Part shown: in pieces, positions 1 through 9,504 of the stretch
Position numbering within the stretch: the stretch's first letter is position 1
Layout: every line of letters begins with the position of its first letter
Assembly (NCBI RefSeq): GCF_900112495.1
Contig: NZ_FOMA01000003.1
Location: 333,510-397,509 of the forward strand
Length of the DNA: 64,000 bases
Direction of reading: 5' to 3'
Source: Bacillus sp. OV322
Lineage (GTDB): Bacteria > Bacillota > Bacilli > Bacillales > DSM-1321
The notes under the pieces: generated by a model
Told to the model about the DNA's origin: nothing
The model's database searches: none
The model's input: the letters and a program-made list of their open reading frames with translations, nothing else
Made by a program: the position numbers and the translations under genes

Positions 1-426
1 GAAGAAGCCGCCAAATCGGGCATCAAGGTTGTTGAATCATCTGTGTCCACCTCTGCTGAAGTCAAGCAGGCGGCTGAATCACTTGCCGGAAAAGTGGATG
101 CCCTGTACATCATTACAGACAACACTGTCGTATCTGCGCTTGAATCTGTCGTTATGGTCTCAAAAAGCAAGCATCTGCCGCTATTCGTAGGAGAATTGGA
201 TTCTGTAAAACGCGGTGGCTTTGCTGCCTACGGATTCAGCTATTATGACATTGGATATGAAGCAGGCATTAAGGCTTCGGAAATCTTGAAGGACGGAAAA
301 AAACCTGCGGACATACCTGTTGACTATCCTCAGAAATTGAAACTCGTAATCAATGAAAAGGCAGCGGGAGATATGGGAGTTACAATTAAGGATAGCTGGA
401 AGAAAGAGGCCGAAATCATTAAATAA
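1..426 (+). CDS. ABC transporter substrate-binding protein (TrpX-like), 5' end missing
   Basis: This is the C-terminal 141 codons of an extracytoplasmic substrate-binding protein. The reading frame is open from base 1 and ends at TAA 424-426, so the start and lipoprotein signal lie outside the window. The segment YIITDNTVVSA and the later GFSYYDIGYEAG resemble the periplasmic-binding fold of the TrpX/COG2984 family, which delivers small molecules (possibly aromatic amino acids) to a partner permease. The permease and ATPase genes follow directly, which supports the assignment. The real substrate cannot be read from the sequence. Confidence 0.8.
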   Translation, partial: EEAAKSGIKVVESSVSTSAEVKQAAESLAGKVDALYIITDNTVVSALESVVMVSKSKHLPLFVGELDSVKRGGFAAYGFSYYDIGYEAGIKASEILKDGKKPADIPVDYPQKLKLVINEKAAGDMGVTIKDSWKKEAEIIK

Positions 427-504
427 TCCATAGAACACGCCGTAATAATACATTTCTTTCAATATACTGTTTTACTTTGATTTTGCGGCGAAAGGGGAAA
501 AAAA

Positions 505-1515
505 ATGCTTATATTATTCAGTTCGTTTGAGTCAGGAGTTATTTATGCAATCATGGCTTTAGGCGTTTACCTGACCTTCCGGATTCTTGATTTTCCCGAT
601 ATGACAGTCGATGGCAGCTTTGTCACAGGAGCTTCTGTCTCAGCGATTATGATTGTCAGCGGATATTCCCCCATTACGGCAACACTGGCTGCCCTGGCTG
701 CCGGATTTGCAGCAGGTACCATAACAGGTCTCCTTCATACAAGAGGGAAGATCAATCCGCTGTTATCCGGAATTTTAATGATGATTGCTTTGTACTCGGT
801 AAACTTGAGAATTATGGGACGATCCAATGTTCCTCTTTTATCAGAGCAGACAATCATGACCAATATCAGTGATATGTGGAATAAAACCGGATTGGATGCT
901 TCGATTAACTCTGTGTTTACTGCCATCGGCCTTGGAGATAGCCTTCCTGGGACCTGGTCCATTTTAATCGTGATGCTGATTTTGGCTGTTGTTATTAAAA
1001 TAGGATTATCTTCTTTTTTGAAAACGGAAATTGGCCTTGCACTTCGGGCGACAGGCGATAACGAGGCGATGGTGAAAAGCTTTTCTGCTCACACCGGCAA
1101 TATGAAGGTGCTTGGGCTTGCTATCGGAAACGCTCTGGTTGCATTTTCCGGTTCACTGGTCAGCCAGTATAATGGCTTCAGTGACGTAGGGATGGGAATT
1201 GGCATTATCGTGATAGGACTGGCATCCGTGATTATAGGGGAAGCCATATTTGGAGCTAAAACCATCGGCAGGGCCACATTTGCTGTTATCGGGGGATCGG
1301 TTGTTTATCGCCTTGTGGTCTCCCTGGCTCTGCAAGTGAAGTTCCTTCAAACTGGGGATGTTAAGCTAATCACTGCCATTATCGTAATAGGGGCGTTGGT
1401 CCTTCCGCAAATATCCGGCTACCGCAAGAAAGAGAGCAGGAAGAAAAAACGCCTGGAGGAACTGAGGCTAAGCAAGCTTAACAGCAAAAATAAGGGCGGT
1501 GAGGAGTTTGCTTAA
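505..1515 (+). CDS. ABC transporter permease (TrpY-like)
   Basis: A 336-residue integral membrane protein, mostly hydrophobic, with about eight or nine predicted membrane segments and a basic cytoplasmic C-terminal tail (KKESRKKKRLEELR). It resembles the COG4120/BPL_LpqB-like permeases that form the channel of TrpXYZ-type importers. The ATG at 505 has the purine-rich AAAGGGGAAA just upstream. Its end overlaps the start of the ATPase gene by 17 bases, so the two are very probably translationally coupled. Substrate is unknown. Confidence 0.85.
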   Translation: MLILFSSFESGVIYAIMALGVYLTFRILDFPDMTVDGSFVTGASVSAIMIVSGYSPITATLAALAAGFAAGTITGLLHTRGKINPLLSGILMMIALYSVNLRIMGRSNVPLLSEQTIMTNISDMWNKTGLDASINSVFTAIGLGDSLPGTWSILIVMLILAVVIKIGLSSFLKTEIGLALRATGDNEAMVKSFSAHTGNMKVLGLAIGNALVAFSGSLVSQYNGFSDVGMGIGIIVIGLASVIIGEAIFGAKTIGRATFAVIGGSVVYRLVVSLALQVKFLQTGDVKLITAIIVIGALVLPQISGYRKKESRKKKRLEELRLSKLNSKNKGGEEFA

Positions 1516-2302
1516 GCTAAACGGAATATATAAAGTGTTCAACGAAGGCACTCCTGACGAAAAACTGGCGCTGGATGACTTGGAGCTTCACTTGGATAAA
1601 GGGGAATTTATCACGGTAATCGGAAGCAATGGAGCAGGGAAATCTACCTTGATGAACATGATTTCAGGAAAACTTCTTCCGGATGCAGGCGAGGTCTTTA
1701 TTGATGGACGGGATGTTTCAGGCACCGGGGAGCATATTCGCTCAGCGATGATAGGCCGCGTTTTTCAGGATCCGATGACAGGCACAGCTCCTAATATGAC
1801 CATTGAAGAAAACCTGGCCATCGCCTATGGCAGAACCAAGAAAAGAAGCCTTGGATTCGGCGTTAATAAGAAAAGGAAAATATTTTTCAGGGAAAAGCTG
1901 GAGTCTCTCCACCTCGGACTTGAAAACAGGATGGGCGCGAAGGTTGGATTATTATCCGGCGGAGAGCGCCAGGCCCTTTCACTACTAATGGCTACCTTTA
2001 CCGATCCCAATATCCTGCTTCTGGATGAACATACCGCAGCACTTGATCCATCCCGAGCAGAGCTGGTTACTTCTCTCACAAAGAAAATAGTCGAGGAAAA
2101 TCAGCTGACGGCATTAATGGTGACACACAACATGCAGCAGGCGATAGATCTTGGGAATTCATTAATCATGATGGACAAAGGAAGAATCATTTTCCAGGCA
2201 AGGGGCAAGGAAAAACAGCATCTTACCGTTGAAAGGCTGCTCCATGAATTTCAAAGCATTAAAGGAGAGGGCATGCTGAATGACCGTGCCGTATTAATCT
2301 AA
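1499..2302 (+). CDS. ABC transporter ATP-binding protein (TrpZ-like)
   Basis: A 267-residue nucleotide-binding subunit that powers the importer encoded just upstream. Walker A GSNGAGKST is at residues 42-50, the signature LSGGERQ at about 152, Walker B ILLLDEH follows, and the switch histidine is in MVTHN. The chosen start is GTG 1499, which overlaps the permease end; TTG 1508 is in frame but lies only one base after GGAG and is less likely. The family matches COG1101. No second ATPase is present, so a homodimer is expected. Confidence 0.88.
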   Translation: MRSLLKLNGIYKVFNEGTPDEKLALDDLELHLDKGEFITVIGSNGAGKSTLMNMISGKLLPDAGEVFIDGRDVSGTGEHIRSAMIGRVFQDPMTGTAPNMTIEENLAIAYGRTKKRSLGFGVNKKRKIFFREKLESLHLGLENRMGAKVGLLSGGERQALSLLMATFTDPNILLLDEHTAALDPSRAELVTSLTKKIVEENQLTALMVTHNMQQAIDLGNSLIMMDKGRIIFQARGKEKQHLTVERLLHEFQSIKGEGMLNDRAVLI

Positions 2303-2324
2303 TTAACCGAATAATAACCAGAAA

Positions 2325-2356
2325 CCCCCGTTCAATGAATGAACGGGGGATTTCTG
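2325..2356 (+). terminator. hairpin terminator after ABC operon
   Basis: A perfect 10-bp stem, CCCCCGTTCA (2325-2334) with TGAACGGGGG (2340-2349), follows the ATPase stop codon by 22 bases. The T-rich tail is short, so its strength as an intrinsic terminator is uncertain. Confidence 0.65.
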
Positions 2357-2379
2357 TGCTTTCTATGTTGGCGCTTTAT

Positions 2380-2627
2380 GCTGTCAGAGGCCCCGGAGAT
2401 GGGGGTCCCTCTGAACAGGCGCTTGCGCTTTTTAATTAATCTAGCTTCAGCGCCTAGCTTGCTGAGGCCTGCAGGATGCAGGTCATGAAGGCGTTTCTGC
2501 ATGATGCAGAGCATTTAGCCTTCGCTCCTTGAAAGATGTTTTGGCCTCAGAAGGCAAAGAGCGCGCCTTCCAAGTCCAAAACCCTATTTGCTTCGCAAGC
2601 TGACCAAGGCGCTTGCGCTTTTTGTTT
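2380..2627. repeat. intergenic repeat family A (GCGCTTGCGC type), double copy
   Basis: This non-coding stretch holds two copies of the core GGCGCTTGCGCTTTTT, at 2418-2433 and 2608-2623, embedded in imperfect palindromic sequence (for example AGAAGGCAAAGAGCG and CCAAAACCCTATTTGCTT). Closely related blocks occur at 15610-15830, 22266-22286 and, inverted, at 32014-32110. Each core is a short stem followed by a T run, and each block lies at the 3' end of a gene, here between the ABC operon and the converging namA gene. Confidence 0.75.
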
Positions 2628-3640
2628 TACCAGGCTCTGTCGTATTGTTTTGGGCTTTCTAGTTCGGCTTTTAGTTCTTCGGCGGCTGTTCTTGGCCAAT
2701 AGGGGTTTCTTAGTAATTCGCGTCCTATGAAGACGAGGTCTGCCCGATTGTTTTGCAAAATTTCTTCTGCTTGTGTGCCTGCAGTAATCAGGCCAACTGC
2801 TCCAGTAGCCAGCTCTGCACCGTGCTTGATCGTTTCGCTGAAGGGAACCTGATAGCCCGGATATGCGTTAATTGGGGCAGGAACCACAGCGCCTGAGCTG
2901 ACATCGATTAAATCTGCGCCTTCTCCTTTCATCCATTTAACCATTTTTGTATATTGTTCTGCAGTCATTCCGCCCTCACTGTAATCATGCGCAGAAAGGC
3001 GCACAAATAGCGGGCCGTTCCATACTTCCCTGACTGATGCAATGATTTCCTTCAGAAAACGGTAGCGGTTTTCTTCTGAGCCGCCGTATTCGTCTTCCCG
3101 CCTATTGCTCAAAGGAGATAAAAACTCATTGATCAGGTATCCGTGAGCAGCGTGAAGTTCAATAACATCAAAGCCTGCTTTTGACGCTCGTTCTGCTCCG
3201 TTCCGGAAGGCAAGGACGGTTTCCTGGATATCTTCCCTTGTCATTTCTTTTGGCAGTTTATAGTGCCCGCTGAATGCAATCGGCGATGGAGCAATGATTT
3301 CTGCTTCATCTTGTGCCTTTCTTCCGGCATGGGCAAGCTGGATCCCTATTTTTGCTCCTTGTTCTTTTACAAGTGATACAAGTGCGGAGAGGCCGTCGAT
3401 TTGATCGTCATGCCAGATTCCGAGATCCTGGTTCGTGATTCTGCCCTGTTTTGTTACAGCGGCAGCCTCGGTAATGATTAAACCTGCCCCGCCGACTGCA
3501 CGGCTTGTATAATGGGTCTTGTGCCAGTTTTGCACAATGCCATCTTCTTTACAGGAGTACATGCACATCGGGGACATGACGATCCTGTTTTTTAAAGTTA
3601 CATCTTTAATTGTATAGGAAGAAAAAAGTTTTGTGCCCAT
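2627..3640 (-). CDS. namA: NADPH dehydrogenase NamA (old yellow enzyme family)
   Basis: A 337-residue FMN-dependent ene-reductase that uses NADPH to reduce activated carbon-carbon double bonds and nitro compounds. It matches B. subtilis YqjM along its whole length: Cys26 and Tyr28 in MSPMCMYSC, the HAAHGY substrate-anion motif, [12 protein letters not shown], and [10 protein letters not shown] near the end. The start at 3640 was chosen over an upstream ATG at 3649 because AAGGAG then lies nine bases away and the length matches the family. It lies 93 bases after proC on the same strand and may share its transcript. Confidence 0.93.
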   Translation of the reverse strand: MGTKLFSSYTIKDVTLKNRIVMSPMCMYSCKEDGIVQNWHKTHYTSRAVGGAGLIITEAAAVTKQGRITNQDLGIWHDDQIDGLSALVSLVKEQGAKIGIQLAHAGRKAQDEAEIIAPSPIAFSGHYKLPKEMTREDIQETVLAFRNGAERASKAGFDVIELHAAHGYLINEFLSPLSNRREDEYGGSEENRYRFLKEIIASVREVWNGPLFVRLSAHDYSEGGMTAEQYTKMVKWMKGEGADLIDVSSGAVVPAPINAYPGYQVPFSETIKHGAELATGAVGLITAGTQAEEILQNNRADLVFIGRELLRNPYWPRTAAEELKAELESPKQYDRAW

Positions 3641-3733
3641 GTTACCCATCTCCTTCAAATAAATGAAATAATTTACATGATTAAGTATATCAAGCCACAT
3701 AGGGTATAGCCAAAATATTGCTGGGGAATGGGC

Positions 3734-4582
3734 TTACCGATTTGCTTTCCCTGCATCCTCAATTTCCTGTGAAATCTGCTGGCCCATGCGCTGGGATTGC
3801 TGAGCGGCTTCAAATATACATGCTTCAAAAGCTTCCTGCACCCTGTATTCCGCTAAAACCCTTAATCCAGCCTCGGTCGTTCCTCCTGGGGATGTGACTT
3901 CCTTCCTGAGCTCTATAGGGGATTTGTCTGACCTTTGCAGCATTTCTGCTGCTCCTATTAAGGTTTGGATAATCAGGGATTTCGCTGTTGCTTTTTCAAG
4001 TCCAAGAATTCCTATGGAAGCTTCCATCGCCTCGGCCAGATAATAAATGTAGGCCGGGCCGCTTCCGGAAAGCCCGGTCACAGCGTTTAACTGGTCTTCC
4101 TCAACTATTGCTGCTGTGCCTATTGTTTCAAAAAGAGCGATTGCATCATTCATTTCTTTATCATGCGCAAAGCGATTCGCTGAAAGGGCTGTTGCCGATT
4201 TACCTACGGCTGCAGACGTGTTGGGCATTGCGCGGACAATCGCGATATCTTTTCTAAGAATACCTTCAAGGCTTGAAGTATGTACCCCTGCAGCTACGGA
4301 AATCAGCAGGGTACTTTTTTGGAAGTGATTTCTTGATGCCAAAAGTGCTTCGTGCACATCCTTTGGCTTTACGGCCAGGACAGCTATGTCTGCTTCCGCT
4401 AATAAATCCTGTTTGGATTGTGTGGTGTATATCCCGAACTTCCGTGCCAAATATGAGAGTCTCTCTTGATTGAAATTATTGCCAGCATAAATTTCCTGGG
4501 GCTGATATTTTCCGCTTGCAAGCATTCCTGCAATAATGGCTTCTGTCATGGACCCGCTGCCGATAAAAGCGATTTTCCTCAT
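3734..4582 (-). CDS. proC: pyrroline-5-carboxylate reductase
   Basis: A 282-residue cytoplasmic enzyme catalysing the last step of proline synthesis, NAD(P)H reduction of 1-pyrroline-5-carboxylate. The N-terminal Rossmann motif IAFIGSGSM and the C-terminal dimerisation motif GLSGSGPAYIYYL are clear. The position next to namA and yqjP corresponds to B. subtilis proI (yqjO). The start at 4582 is preferred to ATG 4591 because AAGGAG sits directly against the latter. A proline-type T-box leader lies upstream on the same strand, so expression should rise when tRNA-Pro is uncharged. Confidence 0.94.
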   Translation of the reverse strand: MRKIAFIGSGSMTEAIIAGMLASGKYQPQEIYAGNNFNQERLSYLARKFGIYTTQSKQDLLAEADIAVLAVKPKDVHEALLASRNHFQKSTLLISVAAGVHTSSLEGILRKDIAIVRAMPNTSAAVGKSATALSANRFAHDKEMNDAIALFETIGTAAIVEEDQLNAVTGLSGSGPAYIYYLAEAMEASIGILGLEKATAKSLIIQTLIGAAEMLQRSDKSPIELRKEVTSPGGTTEAGLRVLAEYRVQEAFEACIFEAAQQSQRMGQQISQEIEDAGKANR

Positions 4583-4700
4583 ATTTCCCATCTCCTTAGA
4601 TTAGTGTCATGGCTCAATACCTTAGCATAAGTTCCTCATAGCTTTATTAGTGATGTGGACCCGCAGCTGGCGAGTGAAAATCATCAAGTTTAACCAGACA

Positions 4701-4951
4701 AATAAAAAGACCTCCCGTCCAATAAAGGACGAAAGGTCTGGCTTCCGTGGTACCACCTTTTTTCATCTTTCCCAGGGGAAGATGCAGCTTAAGATCCATT
4801 AACGCTGGAATGTACGTCAGTTTTTGCTGAAAGCTATAAGGTAGGTTCAGTGTCACAGAGGGCGGTGAAGCCTTTCAGCCTAATTGAGCTTCACTCTCTT
4901 TCGCCATGCGGCATCTACTGGCCTTAATCAATGCCGTGCTATTTTTAGTTA
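4701..4951 (-). promoter_or_regulatory. T-box leader, proline specifier (proC)
   Basis: Read on the minus strand, this leader contains the canonical T-box bulge sequence GGTGGTACCACGG (4743-4755) followed by a terminator hairpin, AAGACCTCCCGTCC pairing with GGACGAAAGGTCT and a T run at 4701-4738. The stem I region carries the AGTGA motif and the segment GAACCTACC, whose CCT (4845-4843) is read as a proline specifier. Uncharged tRNA-Pro would stabilise the antiterminator and allow proC expression. The specifier position is read by eye and not from a computed fold. Confidence 0.9.
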
Positions 4952-4957
4952 TTAGTG

Positions 4958-4987
4958 ATTATGGAGCATGTACAAGCAGTTTGTCAA
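4958..4987 (-). promoter_or_regulatory. SigA promoter of the proC T-box transcript
   Basis: On the minus strand there is TTGACA (4987-4982), an 18-base spacer and CATAAT (4963-4958). Transcription would start near 4951, just before the T-box stem I. Confidence 0.75.
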
Positions 4988-5395
4988 TAATTAATTTTTC
5001 TGAAAAATCCATGAGGCAGGAGATGCCAAATGTGAATGACAAACGCTGTTTAAACAGTTGTATACCCAGCCATTTCTGGGCTAGGCAGGTTATACAGTTA
5101 TCCTGCTCTATATACAGAATGCCTACCAGACAGGTTCATTGTTTATTCGCACACCGATTGCCCTTACCTTCGATAAAAAGTTATGTGAAAATAATGACAA
5201 TTTCAGATTGTCAATGATAAACTAATTACATGATAGTCCATTTATAATTTTGCTCTGTTAATGGTCTTTTGTTGCTGATGCTGGATTCCACTGCAAGATC
5301 CGGATACCATGCAGCTAAAATTGGCAGCGTATAATTAAATGACGCTGCATGTTTATATAATTATCTATTTAAATATAACTTTATAAGGGGTATGT
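4988..5395. other. intergenic region between proC leader and yqjP
   Basis: About 400 bases with no convincing gene. It is AT-rich with many stop codons in every frame. A SigA-like promoter for yqjP may lie near its right end, but I see no strong match. An inverted repeat (GCAGCG around 5319 and CGCTGC around 5343) is present but short. Confidence 0.5.
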
Positions 5396-6373
5396 ATGAT
5401 GGCCGAATGGATTGGAAATATTGCTAAATTATCACTTCCGACTCCCTATGCCGTAGGGGATGTGAATGTGTATGTTGTTAAAGGAGATGCGTTGACATTG
5501 ATTGACGCAGGCTCCAGGACCGAGGAATCCCGCTCAAGCCTGACCCGGCAGCTCTGGGAACTTCGTCTTGAAATGAATGATATCGAGCAGGTGCTGATTA
5601 CTCACCACCACCCTGATCATGCAGGCGGTCTCGACTTTTTTACAAAAGACATTAACATTCTTGGCCATCTCTATAACCAAAGATGGTTTGAGATGGATAA
5701 GGACTTTATTGAGCTTCATGACCAGTTTTATAAAGATTTTTCCCGTGAAATGGGCATACCAGATGAAATGCTTGGCTACATAAATGATTACCGGAGCGCA
5801 GACCGTTCTATTACCAATAAGAAGCTTACGTCCTTTTTGGCTGAAGGAGACGACCTCCCGGGACTTCGCGGATGGAAAACCATAGAAACTCCGGGACATG
5901 CACAAAGCCATTTGTCCTTCTATAAGGAAAGTGATGGAATCATGATAGGAGGTGATCATCTGCTTGCGAAAATTACGCCAAACCCTTTAATGGAGCCGCC
6001 TTTTCAGCCAGGAGAAGAGCGTCCTAAACCTCTTTTGCAATATAACAGTTCTCTCGAAAAATGCCTGGAGCTTCCTATTTCGCTGGTTTATACGGGGCAT
6101 GGCGAAGAAATCAGGGATGTGCCGGCAGTGATACAGTCAGGAAGGGTACGGCAGCATGAGCGTGCAATGAAGGTCAAAAAAATGATAGAGGCACATCCAT
6201 CCTCAGGCTTTGAAATATGCAGGCAGCTTTTCCCGAAGGTGTACCAAAGAGAGCTCGGACTGACCCTGTCAGAGACAGTAGGGCAGCTTGATTATCTTGA
6301 GAGTTTGGGAGAAATTGCGCATGACAGCTCTTCAGGTGTTATGATATATGCAATCAACCAATTGCAGAGGTGA
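5396..6373 (+). CDS. yqjP: MBL-fold metallo-hydrolase (YqjP family)
   Basis: A 325-residue protein of the metallo-beta-lactamase superfamily. The metal-binding signature THHHPDHAGG lies near residue 65, with later metal ligands in ETPGHAQSH and in YTGHGE. The substrate is unknown; relatives hydrolyse thioesters or related bonds. AAGGGG lies before ATG 5396, and ATG 5399 is an equally good start. It overlaps the upstream-extended frame of the next gene and is followed within 4 bases by it, giving a yqjP-yqjQ pair as in B. subtilis. Confidence 0.88.
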   Translation: MMAEWIGNIAKLSLPTPYAVGDVNVYVVKGDALTLIDAGSRTEESRSSLTRQLWELRLEMNDIEQVLITHHHPDHAGGLDFFTKDINILGHLYNQRWFEMDKDFIELHDQFYKDFSREMGIPDEMLGYINDYRSADRSITNKKLTSFLAEGDDLPGLRGWKTIETPGHAQSHLSFYKESDGIMIGGDHLLAKITPNPLMEPPFQPGEERPKPLLQYNSSLEKCLELPISLVYTGHGEEIRDVPAVIQSGRVRQHERAMKVKKMIEAHPSSGFEICRQLFPKVYQRELGLTLSETVGQLDYLESLGEIAHDSSSGVMIYAINQLQR

Positions 6374-6377
6374 AGAA

Positions 6378-7169
6378 GTGAGTAAAATACAAGGAAAATG
6401 TGTGGTAATAACAGGTGCATCAGGCGGAATAGGAAGGGAAATTGCCAGGCGTTCTGCTAGTCTTGGGGCAAAAGTTGTCCTGCTTGCAAGGAATTATGAT
6501 GCGCTTTTGGAATTAAAGGAAGAATTAATTAAGGAGTATGGCACTGAAGCATATGCCTATCAGCTGGATGTAGGCGATTCCGGGAAAGTCGGGGAAGTTT
6601 TCCGCGAGATTTATGAACATGCGGGTGAAATAGACGTTCTTGTAAATAATGCCGGATATGGAGTCTTCAAGGAAGCGGATGAAACGGATATGCAGGAAAC
6701 TGAAGCCATGTTCCGCGTGAATGTTTTCGGTCTGATGGCGGCCACTCAAATGGTGCTTCCAGGTATGAAGCGGCGCCAAAGCGGGCATATCATAAATATA
6801 GCTTCACAGGCAGGGAAAATGGCCACTCCGAAGTCCAGCCTTTATTCTTCTACCAAATTTGCTGTCCTCGGGTATTCCAATGCTCTTCGGATGGAGCTGA
6901 AGAGGGACCATGTTTTTGTTACAACGGTCAATCCGGGGCCGATTCAGACCAACTTTTTTAACATTGCGGACGAATCAGGATCCTATACGAAAAATATCGA
7001 AAAATTCATGCTGAATCCAAAGGATGTGGCGGAAAAGGTGGTTGGGTCCATGTTTACCGGCAAGCGGGAAATTAACCTTCCGGGATGGATGAATGCCGCC
7101 AGCAGACTGCACAATCTGTTTCCGAAAACGGTGGAGACTCTTGGGAAAAGGGCCTTTTTTAAAAAATGA
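6378..7169 (+). CDS. yqjQ: short-chain dehydrogenase/reductase (YqjQ family)
   Basis: A 263-residue NAD(P)-dependent oxidoreductase. The cofactor motif TGASGGIG is at about residues 13-20, NNAGYG follows, and the catalytic Ser...Tyr-x-x-x-Lys is in SSLYSSTKFA. A GTG start at 6378 is preferred, with GAGGTGA five bases upstream; the longer in-frame ATG at 6348 lies inside yqjP. The C-terminus is basic. Substrate is not evident; the conserved coupling to yqjP suggests a shared pathway. Confidence 0.9.
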   Translation: MSKIQGKCVVITGASGGIGREIARRSASLGAKVVLLARNYDALLELKEELIKEYGTEAYAYQLDVGDSGKVGEVFREIYEHAGEIDVLVNNAGYGVFKEADETDMQETEAMFRVNVFGLMAATQMVLPGMKRRQSGHIINIASQAGKMATPKSSLYSSTKFAVLGYSNALRMELKRDHVFVTTVNPGPIQTNFFNIADESGSYTKNIEKFMLNPKDVAEKVVGSMFTGKREINLPGWMNAASRLHNLFPKTVETLGKRAFFKK

Positions 7170-7178
7170 CAAAAGGTC

Positions 7179-7208
7179 TTGATATTGACGGGCTAAAAAT
7201 AATATAGT
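7179..7208 (+). promoter_or_regulatory. SigA promoter of the proS T-box transcript
   Basis: TTGATA (7179-7184), an 18-base spacer and TATAGT (7203-7208) precede the T-box leader of proS. Confidence 0.65.
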
Positions 7209-7214
7209 ACTAAA

Positions 7215-7470
7215 AAACTGATAATGAAACGTTAAAGAAGGATTAGTAAAATATAAGGTGCCTATTACAGAGAGGGAATAATAAAGCTGAAATATTCCTA
7301 AGGAACCCATTTGAACCTGCCTTCTGAGTTCTGCTTCGGGCCTTATGGCGAAGAGGCAGCGGATAAATCCGTTATCCTTCTTAAGAGCATGAAACGCTGC
7401 GGTGTTTTATGAATAAGGGTGGTACCGCCAAAGCCTTGGTCCCTTTCTTGGGATCAGGCTTTTTTTGCGT
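7215..7470 (+). promoter_or_regulatory. T-box leader, proline specifier (proS)
   Basis: The leader holds AGGGTGGTACCGCC (7415-7428), the conserved T-box sequence that pairs with the tRNA acceptor end, followed by a terminator hairpin (AAGCCTTGGTCCC ... GGGATCAGGCTT) and seven T residues ending near 7467. In the presumed specifier loop the segment GAACCTGCC places the proline codon CCT at 7316-7318, almost the same wording as in the proC leader. This fits control of prolyl-tRNA synthetase by uncharged tRNA-Pro. Confidence 0.9.
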
Positions 7471-7492
7471 TTATAAAAATGAGGTGAAAAGA

Positions 7493-8923
7493 ATGAAAAA
7501 GGAATTTGTCAAAGAAATTACACCCATGGGTGATGACTTTGCCCAGTGGTATACCGATGTTGTGACCAAAGCCGATTTAATCGATTATTCAAGCGTCCGC
7601 GGATCCATGATTATACGCCCGTACGGGTATGCGCTTTGGGAAAACATTAAAAATGAACTGGATATGCGCATTAAAGAAACAGGACATGAAAATGTGTATA
7701 TGCCTTTGCTGATACCAGAAAGCCTTCTGCAAAAGGAAAAAGACCACATCGAAGGCTTTGCTCCTGAGGTAGCCTGGGTGACGCACGGGGGAACAGAGGA
7801 GCTTGCTGAGCGCCTGTGCATCCGTCCGACCTCAGAGGTGCTGTTTTGTGAGCATTACAGCAAAATTATTCATTCCTATCGCGATTTGCCTAAGCTTTAT
7901 AATCAGTGGGCAAGCGTAATCCGCTGGGAAAAAACGACCCGGCCGTTTCTCCGGACACTGGAATTTCTCTGGCAGGAAGGACATACCGCACATGCGACGG
8001 ACGAGGAAGCACATGAAGAAACCACAAGAATGCTTGATGTGTATGCATCTCTTTGTGAAGAGATTCTTGCCATACCGGTGATTAAGGGGCAAAAAACAGA
8101 AAAAGAAAAATTTGCCGGCGCAAAGTTCACATATACCATTGAAAGCCTGATGCATGATGGCAAGGCATTGCAGACGGGCACCTCCCATCACCTTGGAGAT
8201 GGTTTTGCGAAAGCTTTTAACATTCAGTACAGTGATAAGTCCGGTGCTCTGCAATATGTGAACCAGACTTCATGGGGCCTGACTACACGTGTGATTGGTG
8301 CTCTGATTATGGTGCACGGAGATGACAGGGGGCTGATTATTCCTCCAAAAGCAGCTCCGATTCAGCTGATGATCATCCCGGTTGCCCAGCATAAAGAAGG
8401 AGTGCTGGATTTTGCTTATCATCTGAAAAACAGGCTTTCTAAAACCTTCCGCACGGATATAGACGCCAGCGATAGATCGCCAGGATGGAAATTCAATGAA
8501 CATGAAATGAAGGGCATTCCTCTCCGGCTGGAAGCAGGGCCGCGTGATATTGAAAAAGGACAGGTAATCCTTGTGCGCAGGGATACTGGCGAGAAGTCTT
8601 TTATTCCGATTGATGATGTTGAACAGAAAGTGGCAGAAACACTTGAAGATATCCAGAAAAGTTTATATGAAAGAGCGTTAAAGCTGCGGGAAGAAAAGAC
8701 CTCCTCTGTGTTAACGATGGAGGAATTCAAGGAAGTGTCCGCCGCTCATCCGGGATTCATCAAAGCGATGTGGTGCGGAAGCAGAGAATGCGAAGATCAA
8801 ATAAAAGAAGAAACAGGGGCAACCTCCAGATGCATTCCGTTTCAAAAGGAAACCCTTTCTGATAAATGCGTTTGCTGCGGCAAAGATGAAAAACATATGG
8901 TCTATTGGGCAAAAGCCTATTAA
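7493..8923 (+). CDS. proS: prolyl-tRNA synthetase, archaeal/eukaryal-type
   Basis: A 476-residue class II aminoacyl-tRNA synthetase that charges tRNA-Pro. Class II signatures are visible: RPTSE, the motif 2 region [20 protein letters not shown], and a C-terminal cysteine-rich segment ([20 protein letters not shown]) ending in a tyrosine. The short length, absence of the editing insertion domain and the C-terminal Zn-type extension mark the archaeal/eukaryal-like form also found in some Bacillus as ProS2. ATG 7493 follows GAGGTG; the longer frame begins inside the T-box terminator. Confidence 0.93.
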   Translation: MKKEFVKEITPMGDDFAQWYTDVVTKADLIDYSSVRGSMIIRPYGYALWENIKNELDMRIKETGHENVYMPLLIPESLLQKEKDHIEGFAPEVAWVTHGGTEELAERLCIRPTSEVLFCEHYSKIIHSYRDLPKLYNQWASVIRWEKTTRPFLRTLEFLWQEGHTAHATDEEAHEETTRMLDVYASLCEEILAIPVIKGQKTEKEKFAGAKFTYTIESLMHDGKALQTGTSHHLGDGFAKAFNIQYSDKSGALQYVNQTSWGLTTRVIGALIMVHGDDRGLIIPPKAAPIQLMIIPVAQHKEGVLDFAYHLKNRLSKTFRTDIDASDRSPGWKFNEHEMKGIPLRLEAGPRDIEKGQVILVRRDTGEKSFIPIDDVEQKVAETLEDIQKSLYERALKLREEKTSSVLTMEEFKEVSAAHPGFIKAMWCGSRECEDQIKEETGATSRCIPFQKETLSDKCVCCGKDEKHMVYWAKAY

Positions 8924-8964
8924 TGATTCAAAGGCGGGAAAGCTGAACACTTTCCCGCTCCTTA

Positions 8965-9504
8965 TTAGAAACTGTCCTGAGTCAGTTCCGCCATTTTCTT
9001 TTCATCCATAGGCCCGATCATAACATTCCTGATCATGCCGTTTTTATCAAGGATATACGACGTCGGAATCGTATAGACTTTATAAAGGCTTCCGATTTTC
9101 CCCTTTTTATCGAGTGCGATCGGAAATGTCATGTTGTTATTCTTTACAAAATCCTGAACAGCTGCCAAACTTCGGTCATTTGCAGTCAAGTTAATGGCTA
9201 AAATGGTAATGTCTCTGTTTTGATTTTTCTGGAAAAATCTTTGCATTTCAGGGATTTCTGACCTGCAGGGCGGGCACCAGGTTGTAAAGAAGTTTAAAAT
9301 GACAGTTTTACCCCGAAAGCCGGATAGCTTGAGCTTTTTCCCATTAAAAGAGGCAAGCTCAAAGTCAGGGGCCTGATCTCCAGCTTCAAGACCGATGCGG
9401 CCCGTCTCTTTTTCCTGTGAAGATAATGCCGCAGCCTGCTGTCCATTAAGGAAGCAGGCTGCGGAAATGATGGCTATGAGGCATAAACACTTCATCTTAT
9501 TCAC
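8965..9504 (-). CDS. extracytoplasmic thiol-disulfide oxidoreductase (TlpA/ResA-like)
   Basis: A 179-residue thioredoxin-fold protein with an N-terminal hydrophobic segment (residues about 4-26) acting as a signal or anchor. The redox motif is WCPPC in TTWCPPCRSEIP, and the cis-proline is in YTIPTSYILD. It probably reduces or oxidises protein thiols outside the membrane, as ResA and StoA do. The GTG start at 9504 has AGGAGG seven bases upstream. It converges with proS and stands alone, so its partner is unknown. Confidence 0.85.
   Translation of the reverse strand: MNKMKCLCLIAIISAACFLNGQQAAALSSQEKETGRIGLEAGDQAPDFELASFNGKKLKLSGFRGKTVILNFFTTWCPPCRSEIPEMQRFFQKNQNRDITILAINLTANDRSLAAVQDFVKNNNMTFPIALDKKGKIGSLYKVYTIPTSYILDKNGMIRNVMIGPMDEKKMAELTQDSF

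Noticed and set aside
4647-5217. Two open frames upstream of proC
   Set aside because: They overlap the T-box leader and its promoter region and have no protein-like content.
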